This document shows positions 23,330-32,883 of a stretch of 64,000 bases of DNA, one piece after another. Made by a program: the position numbers and the translations under genes. Position 1 is the first letter of the stretch; every line of letters begins with the position of its first letter. The notes under the pieces were generated by a model. It was not told where the DNA came from. It saw only the letters and a list, made by a program, of their open reading frames with translations, and made no database searches. The DNA lies in NCBI GenBank assembly GCA_945910005.1, contig OX246746.1, positions 40,120,005-40,184,004 on the forward strand. Direction: 5' to 3'. The stretch comes from Isoperla grammatica (lineage: Eukaryota; Arthropoda; Insecta; Plecoptera; Perlodidae).

Positions 23330-23426
23330 CACAAATCCTTCATCCACAGGGATAAAGAAAGTGTGTTTCCCCTCAGCTTTGAAGATATCACCCTTATTCA
23401 TAAGGTTCACTCTTTGACGGAATGAT
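23330..23426 (-). CDS. Fas1: Fasciclin-1 exon b (start of a FAS1 domain, H1 box)
   Basis: Acceptor TTTGCAG and donor GTG|GTAAGT bound 97 bp on the minus strand. The product is (R)SFRQRVNLMNKGDIF then KAEGKHTFFIPVDEGFV. The segment G-x-HTFFIPVDEGF is the FAS1 first conserved box, the counterpart of TLFVPTDEAF in other family members. Exon a ends AG and exon b begins A, completing an Arg codon, so GHRVR-SFRQRV is continuous. The exon is short but has both splice sites, correct phases and strong family sequence. Confidence 0.94.
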
Positions 23427-23659
23427 CTGCAAATACAAAACAAACTTAGGACCCAGGTACAGCTCTAGCTATTCCACATTACTACAGACATTCCAATTGT
23501 AAACATATATTCAATTACCACATGCATACTATTAATAGCCAAATAAGTTAAAAGTTAAATGCCAGGAGGAAAAATTAGAATACATTTTATTGAAGGACAT
23601 AAATCGTGACATACCAAGGTGAAATGGCCTAAAAATAATTATTAATTATGTATGGTGTG

Positions 23660-23845
23660 TTGTAGAGCAATCAAACATGATTGCAAATGAACAGTACAAA
23701 GCATGGAAAGAAAATAAAACAGTTTGATGCAAATTAAATTAAAATGTCAGAGAAATCAAACATAATTGCCAAAAGAAAAAACAGTACAAGGTATGGAACT
23801 GAAACAATTTGGTTGCAAATTAAATGAAAATGTCAAATGTTACAA
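23660..23845 (+). repeat. Degenerate tandem repeat in intron a-b
   Basis: Blocks AATCAAACATGATTGC...ACAGTACAAAGCATGGAA...GCAAATTAAATTAAAATGTCA recur about 95 bp later with small changes (AATCAAACATAATTGCC...ACAGTACAAGGTATGGAA...GCAAATTAAATGAAAATGTCA). Confidence 0.8.
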
Positions 23846-24449
23846 TTGAAAAACATTTAGTCCTAAAGGGAAGAGGTTCCCAGAGGACATTATAAAGGTC
23901 AAAAAGGAGTTGATCACCGAATTTAGTTTTTCTGCAGCTCATGAATATAATACGTAAGTTAGACAAGAAGTACAGCAGGAGACATTGCCCAGGGGTTTCT
24001 AGCGACGCTCACTCAACTTACTCTTAGACTGTCTGGAAATTTCAAAATTGAGATGACCTCATAATTTCCTTGTTATTTACCAAAACTTTATAAACTTTCC
24101 AGTTATAAGGTAAATTTCATTCAGATGTAAGCAGTAATCTACAATAAATTTCGGGTTTAAATCAATGTTGATTAAATTCCATTTTATTGTAAGCATATTG
24201 AAGAATGAGAATTATTAGCAAACGTTTGCTCGAAATTCAAACCAAGTAACCAGATTTTGCTCAACTTATAATATGGCTGCTCGCACAGCCCAAAATAGCA
24301 CCCAATACTTCTGGGCATCATCCAAGACTAACTGAAACCTGCGATTCGGCGTTATTACATTTAGCGCTATTGCTATTCTACATCCAACTCGTAGTTGGAT
24401 ACCCATATTTTCCGAGGCAAATAAGGCAAAGAAAACACATCAGGTTTAC

Positions 24450-24771
24450 CTGACTCGATGGCCCACAATGAGATTCTCAGATTGGTTTAGGAACTGTAAG
24501 GCATCAGGGTTGTATACTTGGGCAGCCCCAGGAATCTCGGGGTTCGTAGTCACCGGCTCCAAAACCCCGTCGATTATGTGCAGCACTTGTTTCTTGAGAT
24601 TGTTCATTTTCTGATAGTCGGAGCGATCCTGGATGATGCGTGCATTATTCACATAGATCTCCTCCTTGTACTGGCCTGGCAGTTTCCGCCTCGTGATCCA
24701 TAGAGGGGGATTCCCGTCCATCTCCGAGTTCACTGACGCCGGTAATTGATCCAGTGTGAGGCCAAGATTTG
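24450..24771 (-). CDS. Fas1: Fasciclin-1 exon a (end of one FAS1 domain and linker to the next)
   Basis: The minus strand acceptor TTACCAG precedes CAAATCTTGGCC and the donor is TCAG|GTAAAC. The product includes NLGLTLDQLPASVNSEMDGN, PPLWITRR, EEIYVNNARII, then KKQVLHIIDGVLEPV, the H2 box of one FAS1 domain. NPDALQFLNQSENLIVGHRV follows, the linker into the domain encoded by exons b-d. Wording such as GNPPLWITRR and QVLHIIDGVLEP is what I recall of arthropod Fas1, a four-FAS1-domain protein. The first codon is split, so at least one more exon lies upstream at higher coordinates, either within the transposon-rich right part of the window or beyond it. Confidence 0.94.
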
Positions 24772-25282
24772 CTGGTAATAATGTCAAGTACAACGATTAC
24801 GCTTGACACAGAATCCTAAGTGTACATTAAGGACGAGAAGAGGGATAATGCACAGTTGCAACTGTAAACAATGACTTGCCATATCAGTGCGATAGGTGCG
24901 ACTGCTTATCGTGGCACAATATTTCAGAGGGCAATTCTCAAGTTATTTTTGACATTGAGGCGGTTGAAGTATTTTTTTTTTTTGACTGCAGCTCAGGCTG
25001 AAAATCCAGTTTCGTATAAGTAAAGTGGGGCAATGATTGTCATAGAACTCTAGACGAGTGCTGTCATTTGACAAATCAATTAACGCATCTTCTTCAAAAA
25101 TAGAAAATCCAAAATCCTACTAGGTCAAAATGCATGTACCAAACAATCAATTTCCGAACAAACAGTTTTGTCATGTGTGGACACCATTATTTTGCATACT
25201 ATTTTAAAAAAATATTGAAATCTGGCGGTGTTTTAATTTCAAAAAAATAAAATAAAACATTGGATTTGTTTCAGCAATTGTT
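24772..25282. other. Non-coding DNA upstream of Fas1 exon a
   Basis: No frame with family similarity and no recognisable repeat. It is presumed to be intron. Confidence 0.5.
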
Positions 25283-25562
25283 TTTTTAGATTGGCATCTT
25301 GACGGATTTTTCTGGTTATGTTAACAGTTTAGTAGTCATTAGTATTGACTGAAAATATCAACCAAATCCATCAAGCCGTTAGACCTGTGCGCAACTAACA
25401 AAAAATTTAAAACGATATTTTTTACTTATTAATTTTTTGTAGGTTGGCATCTGGACGGATTTTACTGGTTTTGTTAAACAGCATCTAGTGGTCTTGAGTG
25501 TTTTGTAAAAATTTCAACCAAATCCGTCACACAGCCGTTTGACCTGTGCGCGACAAACAAAA
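25283..25562 (+). repeat. Two tandem copies of the dispersed 'CCTGTGCRCGA' repeat
   Basis: Each copy contains TTGGCATCTTGACGGATTTT or TTGGCATCTGGACGGATTTT, then CAACCAAATCCRTC, then GACCTGTGCGC. The spacing between copies is about 150 bp. Gypsy C begins about 85 bp further on. Confidence 0.8.
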
Positions 25563-25644
25563 TTCTGTAAACAAACAGGCTAACAGCAAACAAACACAAA
25601 GACAACGCACTGATCGAGTTGAAATGAGAGATACACTCCGCTTC

Positions 25645-27115
25645 GCTAGTGGAAAAACCCAATGGTACATTGCGCATATGTTTGGATCCCCTCGATCTTA
25701 ATAAGGCAATAATGAGGGAGCATTACCCTATTCCACATCAAGGTGACGTCCTTGCCGAACTATCAGGAATGGATTGATTCACAATAGTGGATACGAAAGA
25801 GAGATTCTTTCAAGTCAAGCTAGACGAACAGAGTTCAGAGCTATGTACGTTTAATAGCCCATTCGGTAGGTACAAATTTAAGAGAATGCCATTCGGCATT
25901 AATTCAGCAGCTGAGGTTTTTCAACGAGAAAAGTCTTAACTTTGGGGACATAAAGGGGGTACAAGTTGTTCATGACGATATAATAGTAGCAGGAAAGACC
26001 AAGGAGGCTCATGATATAGCACTTAAACTTCTCTTAGACAGAGCTAGGAAACTGAACATAAACTTCAACCCTGACAAACTTCAGTTCCAGATAACAGAAG
26101 TTAAGTATATGGAACATGTTGTATCAGGTAAAGGCTTAAAGGTAGATGAAGATCGTGTAAAGGCTATCAGAGATCCTCCTTCTCCCTGTAACATAGCTCA
26201 GAGTTGCGCAGATTTCTTGGGATGTTAAATTACCTCAGTCAGTTTGTTCCCAACATGTCCACAATTACAGAACCAATGCGAATGTTACTTAAACACAGTG
26301 CTAACTGGCAATGAGATTGTGCCCAGGTTAGAGCCGAGCAGGAAATCAAAGCAAAGCTGTGCTCAGCTCCGGTACTTGCATACTTGGATAGTTCCAACAC
26401 GATTACTATGCAGGTAGACACATCAAAATGTGGTCTGGGTGCATGCTTAATGCAAGAGGGGAAACCCGTTGCATATCCATCCAGGATTATGACAGAAACA
26501 GAAAAACGCTATGCAATGATAGAAAAGGAACTGTTAGCTTTCGTATATGGAGCCGAGAAGTTTCACTACTATATATACAATCGCAATGTGGTGGTACAGA
26601 CTGACCACAAGGCACTATAGTCTCAATAGTATCCAAGAATGTGAACAATGTTAGTCCAAGGTTACAGAGACTACAGCTTAAGCTTTTAAAGTATGATCTT
26701 GACTTGGTTCACATTCCTGGCAAGGAAATGCACATAGCGGACACCCTATCACGAGCGTATTTACCAGAATCAGGAATAGACGATCCACACTTAGACATTG
26801 TAGTACACTCGGTGTCAGAGCACCTTCCCATGTCAGAGGAGAAAAGGATACTGTTCAAAAAAGCAACCTTGGAAGATGCTGACATGCAAACTCTAAAGGA
26901 AGTCCACACCAAGGGGTGGCCCAAGGAAAAATATCTTGTACCTAGTAAAGTCAAATACTACTGGGATTTGAGACACGATCTATCGTTCAATGACAAACTA
27001 GTGTTTGTAGGAGATAGGTTGTTGTTAGTCCCACCACCACTGAGACAGGCTATGTTAGAGCTTATACATGAGGGGCACATGGGGATTAGCAAAACAAAAA
27101 AACCGTGCACGACAA
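25645..27115 (+). pseudogene. Gypsy C reverse transcriptase, RNase H and start of integrase
   Basis: The start of RT is lost; reading begins VEKPNGTLRICLDPLDLNKA, then IVDTKERFFQVKL (motif A), RMPFGINSAAEVFQR (motif B) and VHDDIIVAG (catalytic region, usually Y-x-DD). RNase H follows: QVDTSKCGLGACLMQ, a KELLAFVYGAEKF helix and QTDHKAL. HIPGKEMHIADTLSRAYL marks the RT/RH-integrase link, and IHEGHMGISKTK starts the integrase HHCC finger. Stops at about 25777, near 25938 and after TDHKAL, plus frameshifts, make it a pseudogene. The element copies RNA into DNA and integrates it through the integrase. Confidence 0.93.
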
Positions 27116-27263
27116 CTCAACGGTCGGTGACCAAGGCCACGTAGGCCGAAACGTTCGACAATAATGTGTAAATATCTGTGTTAATCTTCACCTCAAGCAG
27201 CCACCCACAACCTTTCAGGTAAGCTGTTGGTCTCCTTTCTTCTTTCCCCAATATACATCCAAG
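27116..27263 (+). mobile_element. About 150-bp insertion with hammerhead-like motif
   Basis: It splits the integrase zinc-finger codons of Gypsy C: coding stops making sense after about 27115 and resumes at GTACTCTTTTGGCCAGGTAT (27264). Inside lies GTGACCAAGGCC-ACGTA-GGCCGAAACG (27127-27153 region), a 4-bp stem GGCC/GGCC followed by GAAAC. It resembles the palindrome at 14750-15057, but the CUGANGA box has two mismatches. It could be a truncated Penelope-like repeat or a SINE. Boundaries are approximate. Confidence 0.55.
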
Positions 27264-27301
27264 TACTCTTTTGGCCAGGTATGACTCGCGATATAGAGAA
27301 T

Positions 27302-27453
27302 TGTTATGTATGGCAACAGGACAACAACAACAACATTGGAGTGAACTCTGGTGGGAGTGTGGCCAAACGAAGGCAGTGGGTTTTTACCTAGCTAGGAGAG
27401 CACATGTGAGATTGTACAAAGAAGTAATAAATAAGTATAATAACAGCCGTGTC
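27302..27453 (+). repeat. Gypsy A 5' LTR, first part
   Basis: TGTTATGTATGGCAACAGGA matches the start of the 3' LTR at 36650. It carries a short (CAA)n that is much longer in the 3' LTR. The last five bases GTGTC are the target duplicated by Gypsy B. Confidence 0.95.
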
Positions 27454-27662
27454 TGTCACGCCTATACCGCCGTGCCGAGTGGGCGTGTCCCACATCCTTG
27501 CAAAGGGAAGGGCTAGCTCGCCCGGAAGTAGCCTAGGGAAGGATGTAGAAAGCACAGTCGATCCGAGAATAAAGAACAAAGTACACGTATTCTGACATTC
27601 GCTCCGTTAATTCAATCCTTCTGCATCCATCATCCTTCTTATCACTCGCATGAAACATCACA
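27454..27662 (+). repeat. Gypsy B 5' LTR (209 bp)
   Basis: Starts TGTCACGCCTATACCGCCGT and ends CATGAAACATCACA. AGAATAAAGAACAAAG near 27568 contains an AATAAA polyadenylation signal. The TG...CA ends and five-base target duplication are standard for Gypsy. Confidence 0.95.
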
Positions 27663-27663
27663 T

Positions 27664-27675
27664 TGGCGACGAGGA
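27664..27675 (+). promoter_or_regulatory. Primer-binding-site region of Gypsy B
   Basis: TGGCGACGAGGA lies one base after the 5' LTR, as in Gypsy A (TGGCGACGAGAA at 32811). The shared sequence implies that both elements use the same tRNA primer. I did not match it to a specific tRNA. Confidence 0.7.
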
Positions 27676-27811
27676 TAAAGCACAATCAACGTTATTCATC
27701 AACAATCCATCCGGCGACCGCAAATCTACACATTCAAGGTATGAGCAAACATCAACTCTTACAACACAACCTCAAAATCGAGACACGTGCTGTAAAGTAG
27801 ATGTCGACACT

Positions 27812-28860
27812 ATGTCGGTAATACCGCCACCCCCTTTTGGGATATTTGACGTTAATTGCGACCCATCAACAGTTGGAGCCAGATGGGCGAAATGGGAGCG
27901 ACGTTTCAACATCTATATCAAAGCCCACAAAGTCAAAGACGTGGAGCAGCAACTCAATCTACTATTCCTGTAAATCTTATCTTTATCTTAACACCTTCGA
28001 TATATATGAAGCTCTGCCTGAACTCCCTGTCACTGATCCACCCACTCCCATCACGTACAACTCCGAAGTCACAAGATTATCCAACCATTTCCAACCAAAC
28101 AAAAACAAGATAAACACCGAATTCGAAATCTATAACTTCAGACGGGCTAAACGAGAACCCGATGAATCGATAGGCCAATACTATGCACGTCTGTTGAAGC
28201 TATCAAAACATTGCAACTTTAGCACTTCAACCGAAGAAATTAAATCTCAAATGATGTTGCACACAACCTCACAACGGCTACGACGATTCGCCCTACGAGA
28301 GCCTACCACTCTAGAAGTCCTTCTAAACCAAGCGCGTTCCTATGAAACAGCCGAAAGTCAAGCCCAAGCTATGGAAACCCCAATCGAATCTGTCAACGCT
28401 ACGTTCAAAAAGTCAAATCAATCTCATAGCAATCGTACTCCTAAATCTATCAAACCATCCAAGCCGAAAACCACATCAGCTCAGTCATCCTCGTCTCGAC
28501 AGTCTGATCAGAATCAATTGCATGATTCTGAACCTTCGACACCAAAAACGTGATACTTTTGTGGCAGACAGTGGCCTCATGATGGTGGGCGTAGTGCATG
28601 CCCAGCATTCGGGAAAATCTGCTCCGTCTGCAACAAATCTGGCCATTTCGCAAAGGTATGCCACTCAAATCAATCACGTGAACACGCCAGAACCACTCAA
28701 ACGAACCAGCCAGCAGACAGTTCAACCTCGGATGAAGAGACCTTCATGTTGACCATCAACTTAACTGCCTCGCACCACAAAACGCCTCGAACCACGTTGG
28801 ATGTGAACAACGGAACGATTGATTTTATCATCGACACAGGCTCTTCTGTCAATGTCGTAA
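27812..28860 (+). pseudogene. Gypsy B gag, nucleocapsid and start of protease
   Basis: Gag starts MSVIPPPPFGIFDVN at 27812, the best start because the product aligns with gag N-termini (WAKWERRFNIYIKAH). A frameshift near 27965 moves reading to the frame ending at 28553. The retrotransposon gag core includes FRRAKREPDESIGQYYARL. An in-frame TGA (28551-28553) precedes the zinc knuckle region YFCGRQWPHDGG and CSVCNKSGHFAKVC (C-x2-C-x4-H-x4-C). Protease FIIDTGSSVNVV (active site DTG, 28833-28841) follows in the same frame, then is cut by an insertion. Gag packages the RNA; the protease processes the polyprotein. Confidence 0.9.
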
Positions 28861-28861
28861 G

Positions 28862-29548
28862 TAGACAAGTCTTAATCAAGTCTAAAATACAATAGGGAAG
28901 TCTCAACAAAAATAAATATTCCTCAAAGCACATTAAAATGGAAGATCATTTTCTAAAGATACTGGCGGTATAATTTTTATATCTGAGAAGCGTATATTTC
29001 CAATTTTATTAGCATTTCAAGTTTGAAATTTGGAACTCCCGTTCCGTAATTGAAAAACGGCTCTTGACGTCATAACTCATGGAAACAACTGCCTTCTTGA
29101 AGTATTCTCAATAATATCAACGATATTAAGTTGGACATTTTACAATATCTATAGGATGCAGTGACTTTACAACAATGCCTTTTATACCACTGTTTTCTTC
29201 AGAAAATACATTTTGATACAGTATTTACCAAAACGTGTTTAAAATAATGCAATTATTTAACATTTTGTTGTTAATTAATGTTGAGCAGTGTTCATTTACT
29301 TACTAGAAATAAACGTTGGTTCAGTTAAAGTCTTATGAGAGAAATAATCTACTAAAGGGTGGGATTTCAGTACTATTTGTATGATATAAAATTATTGTTT
29401 ACTGAGATATAACGTCAGAACCTTTTAATCACGAGCAAGATGGCGCAGGTCCGTTTCTGAGCGTGTTTTGACAGCAATATCTTTGACTTGCTGTTTAAGT
29501 TCGAGCCGAAACCAATTAGTACCCGTTTATTTTAACTTGAGGTAACCA
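28862..29548. mobile_element. About 690-bp insertion in the Gypsy B protease
   Basis: Protease coding stops after DTGSSVNVV and resumes near 29554 (QINKMGEPSLF...). GTAAG stands at both edges (28857-28861, 29549-29553) and may be a 5-bp duplication. I find no inverted ends, LTR or coding frame. The contents are AT-rich, with a short AAGATGGCGCAGG stretch near 29439. Type unknown; boundaries are probable, not certain. Confidence 0.5.
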
Positions 29549-29553
29549 GTAAG

Positions 29554-30110
29554 CAAATAAACAAAATGGGTGAGCCTTCCCTATTCAGTGAACAACCGGC
29601 AAACATCAAAATATTCTCGTATGGATCTAAAACTCACCTCCCGATTGCAAACTGTTTTACGGCAAAGATTTCGAACAAAACTAGAACCGTCCCAGTACCA
29701 ATCTTCATAATGGAAGGAAGAAGCGAATCACTCTTAAGCTATGAAACCGCAACCAAGCTTGGTCTTGTTCAAATCGCCTTGATAGAAACTGTTGAAACTG
29801 ATAGCGACTCGGAGATTACCAAATATCGGTCACAATACCCTTCACTCTTTGATGGTGTTGGAAAACTAAAAGGGCATCAAGTCCACCTGCATATCGACCC
29901 TTCAGTCTTACCGGTGGCTCAAAAACACCGCCGAATACCATTCCATATTCGACGAAGCGTCAAAAATGAAATCGCGAGACTCGAGAACCTAGACATCATC
30001 GAAAAGGCAACTGGACCAACACCTTGGGTATCCCCAGTAGTTCCCGTTCAGAGACCCAGACGCTATCCGCCTCTGCGTAGACATGCGTTATATGCGTTAT
30101 ATTATAACAA
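29554..30110 (+). pseudogene. Gypsy B protease end and RT N-terminus, cut off
   Basis: The frame gives EQPANIKIFSYGSKTHLPIA (protease C-terminal half), VPVPIFIMEG, SYETATKLGL, then the RT entry HRRIPFHIRRSVKNEIARLE and DIIEKATGPTPWVSPVV. A frameshift leads to DAIRLCVDMRYM, the start of the RT fingers/palm. Reading then stops being RT. The catalytic motifs (motif A Asp, YxDD) and RNase H are absent because sequence jumps directly to the integrase N-terminus. Confidence 0.9.
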
Positions 30111-30112
30111 CT

Positions 30113-31369
30113 ACCGCTGAAGGAATACTTGTAAAAGGAAAGAAAATAATTATCCCAACATCCCTTCAGTCAAGAGTTATTAAGCTGGCACATCGTGGAC
30201 ATATGGGAATCGTAAAAACCAAACAACTACTACGCGAGAAAATCTGGTTCCCAGATATTGACAAACTTGTGGAAGAAACCATCAAATCATGCAACACCTG
30301 CCAAGCCACAACAAAAACCAACCACCATTACAATCCAATCATGTCAACTCCTCTACCCTGCAGACCCTGGGAAAACCTAACTATCGATTTTGATGGCCCA
30401 TATCCCAAAGGCAAGTACATCATGGTCCTAGTCGATGAGTATTCCCGTTATCCCATAGCCATCATCATTCCGTCCCTCAAAGCGGATACCGTCATAAGTC
30501 AACTCAAGACCCTGTTTTCCATGTTCGGTATCCCACATCAGTTGGAATCTGACAATGGCCCGCCGTTCAATGGGAAAGAATTCAAACAATATGCCAGGGA
30601 ATACAACTTCATCCATCACAGAGTCACCCCCCTATGGCCCCAGGCCAACGGGCAAGCTGAACGAGGAGTCCAGAACCTAAAAAAAACCATCCTAGCATCA
30701 AATCTTGAAGGTCGTGACCTCAAGACCGAACTGGAAGCATTCATGCTAAACTACCGTGCAACGCCACACACAACAACTGGTGTGACGCCATATGAGGCAC
30801 TATTTCAACGCAAAATGAAAACGGCACTACCCCAAATCCCAGACACCACTTGAATGCCGAACGATTACCAAATCCGTGACAAAGACGAAAGCATGAAATT
30901 CAAGAGTAAGCTCCACGCAGATCTCAAATGCAACACAAAACACCACTCCATCAAACTGGGAGACACTGTACTCATCAGCCAAACTAAAATCAACAAACTT
31001 ACCACACCTTACAATCCCAGACCGTACACAGTCATCCAGATCCAAGGCACGAAAATATCAGCAAGAATGGGAGACCACATCATAACAAGAAATGCATCAT
31101 TTTTCAAAGTCGTTCCGAGTGACACTGCTCAATACGAACCACCAGCTCAAGACATTCATGACAACATGGAGACCCGGGAACCTGTTCATGTAACTCCTGG
31201 CGAGATAGATGTTCACGAACCTGCTGAAGACATTCCCGGAACAGAGGATGCCCTAGAGCCAGCGGCAGTAGAACCAAGGGAGAGAACGCGGTACCCCCAA
31301 CGCGACAACGGGAGAGCGCCTCCCAAACTCGAAGACTACGTGCGCAACACCTACGTACGCTCTGTTTGA
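30113..31369 (+). pseudogene. Gypsy B integrase, nearly intact, one stop codon
   Basis: The frame contains an HHCC finger (LAHRGHMGIVKTKQLL ... CNTCQA), and the DDE core with ENLTIDFDGPYPKGKYI (Asp), LESDNGPPFNGKEF (Asp) and NGQAERGVQNLKKT (Glu). The TGA at 30851-30853 separates the core from the C-terminal barrel (SIKLGDTVLISQTKINKL, YTVIQIQGTKISARMG) but stays in the same frame. In context the codon could be a decayed CGA. Integrase inserts the cDNA. All three acidic residues remain, so it is the best-kept enzyme of the nest. Confidence 0.93.
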
Positions 31370-31398
31370 CTTTCTTTCTAACGTTATTGGGTGATTAA

Positions 31399-31943
31399 TG
31401 GGGCTTAACGTCTCATATTTATGCAACGATGGCTAATCGAGACGATGAGCGGGTGATAATGAAGATGAAAAAGATGATGATGAAGAATAAAGCCACATCC
31501 GAATCAGATCCATTGTACGTTGTGTGGGTCGTCATACGGGAGTCCAGCAAGGGAGGACAGGGCCAAGTGGGAGGAGAAATATTCAATGAGACAGTGGGGG
31601 GGAAGGGACAGGGTCTCCTTTTGCCGCCTCTTACGACTAGCAGAGTCACTGCATCTGTTAACTTCCAGAGCGTTCTTCTAGCCAAAACAAAATCGCGAAC
31701 GGGTGAAGTTCTCTCTGTCAAGATGATTAATGGGGCTTAACGTCTCATACTTATGCAACGATGGCTAATCGAGACGATGAGCGGGTGATAATGAAAATGA
31801 GAAAGATGATAATGAAGAATAAGGCCACATCCGAATCAGATCCATTGTGCGTCGCGTGAGTCGTCATACGGGAGTCCAGCAAGGGAGGGCAGGGCCAAGT
31901 GGGAGGAGAAATATTCAATGGGACAGTGGGGGGGAAAGGGGAT
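31399..31943 (+). repeat. 332-bp-step duplication in the 3' part of Gypsy B
   Basis: GGGGCTTAACGTCTCATA starts at 31399 and again at about 31731. Both copies continue through GCAACGATGGCTAATCGAGA, CACATCCGAATCAGATCC and GGAGTCCAGCAAGGGAGG. The pair lies between integrase and the 3' LTR. It does not resemble an env gene. Confidence 0.9.
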
Positions 31944-32151
31944 TGGGGTGTGGACTGCACTTCGTCTGACTTCTCCTCCTCGACCAGTCCGGCTTGGGTG
32001 GCCCTACCAGAAGCATACGCTTCCGCCGGCATAGCTCTCGGGATCAACAAAGCTCGCAAACCTGCCCACCACGATAAGGTAGCAGTCCCTGGGCAGGTAG
32101 TTAAATTTAGATACTAAGCTTATTCGAGATGTACTTTAAGGTGAGGAGGAA

Positions 32152-32736
32152 TGTCACGTCTATACCGCCGTGCCGAGTGGGCGTGTCCCACAGCCTTGCA
32201 AACGGAAGGGCTAGCTCGCCCGGAAGTAGCCTAGGGAAGGATGTAGAAAGCACAGTCGATCCGAGAATAAAGAACAAAGTACACGTATTCTGAAATTCGC
32301 TCCGTTAAGAGCGAAGGATACCTCTACGTCAAAAACCGCAGAAAATTTTCGTTTTTTAATTATATCTCAAGATTGAAACACAACATCAAAAATCTGAGAC
32401 ACCATAGCGCTGGGGTTTGGTAAGCCCTACACACTGAATGATAAATGTATTTAACGTTATTATCAGTATGACTGTGATAACGATTTCCTTAGTAATTTGA
32501 GGAAATCGTTGTCACAGTCATACTGATGATAACGTTAAATACATTTATCATTCAGTGTGTAGGGATTACCAAACCACAGCGCTATGGTGTCTCAGATTTT
32601 TGATGTTGTGTTTCTATCTTGAGATATAATTAAAAAACGAAAGTTTTCTGCGGTTTTTGACGTAGAGGTATCCTTCGCTCTTAATTCAATCCTTCTGCAT
32701 CCATCATCCCTCTTATCACTCGCATGAAACATCACA
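32152..32736 (+). repeat. Gypsy B 3' LTR, interrupted by a TTAA MITE
   Basis: TGTCACGTCTATACCGCCGT to GCATGAAACATCACA, identical in order to the 5' LTR except for about five substitutions and the inserted hairpin at 32309-32681. Confidence 0.95.
32309..32681. mobile_element. 373-bp near-perfect hairpin MITE with TTAA duplication
   Basis: Starts GAGCGAAGGATACCTCTACG and ends with its complement. The two ~180-bp arms pair almost completely around a short loop near 32491-32499 (AGTAATTTG). TTAA at 32305-32308 and 32682-32685; the uninterrupted 5' LTR has a single TTAA here. It encodes nothing. A TTAA duplication suggests mobilisation by a piggyBac-like transposase. It is one of the youngest events in the nest. 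Confidence 0.95.
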
Positions 32737-32741
32737 GTGTC

Positions 32742-32809
32742 ATATACCATAATGTGATAACCAGAGATCCCAATCCCCTACTAACCCTAGTGAGTAGAGG
32801 GACAGAAAA
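32742..32809 (+). repeat. Gypsy A 5' LTR, second part
   Basis: ATATACCATAATGTGATAAC to GGGACAGAAAA continues the LTR after the Gypsy B insertion and matches 36823-36890. Confidence 0.95.
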
Positions 32810-32810
32810 G

Positions 32811-32822
32811 TGGCGACGAGAA
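32811..32822 (+). promoter_or_regulatory. Primer-binding-site region of Gypsy A
   Basis: TGGCGACGAGAA one base after the LTR, essentially the same as in Gypsy B. Confidence 0.7.
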
Positions 32823-32883
32823 TACGGCAAGAACCCTCTATAAACAAACAACTTAGTAATCCTTACCTAAAAAAAAAAGCCTA

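Larger units (their letters stand above)
27454..32736 (+). mobile_element. Gypsy element B, internally deleted, nested in the LTR of A
   Basis: Duplication GTGTC at 27449-27453 and 32737-32741. LTRs are 27454-27662 and 32152-32736; the 3' LTR is enlarged by a 373-bp MITE. By eye the LTRs differ at about five positions in 209 bp. TTGGCGACGAGG follows the 5' LTR, and the purine-rich AAGGTGAGGAGGAA precedes the 3' LTR. Gag, zinc knuckles, protease, the start of RT and a full integrase are present, but RT and RNase H are gone. It must have relied on another element's enzymes, unless the deletion followed insertion. Confidence 0.95.

Noticed and set aside
32309..32681. A microRNA or transcription-terminator hairpin
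   Set aside because: The hairpin is far too long, and the empty site in the other LTR with a TTAA duplication shows it is an inserted MITE.
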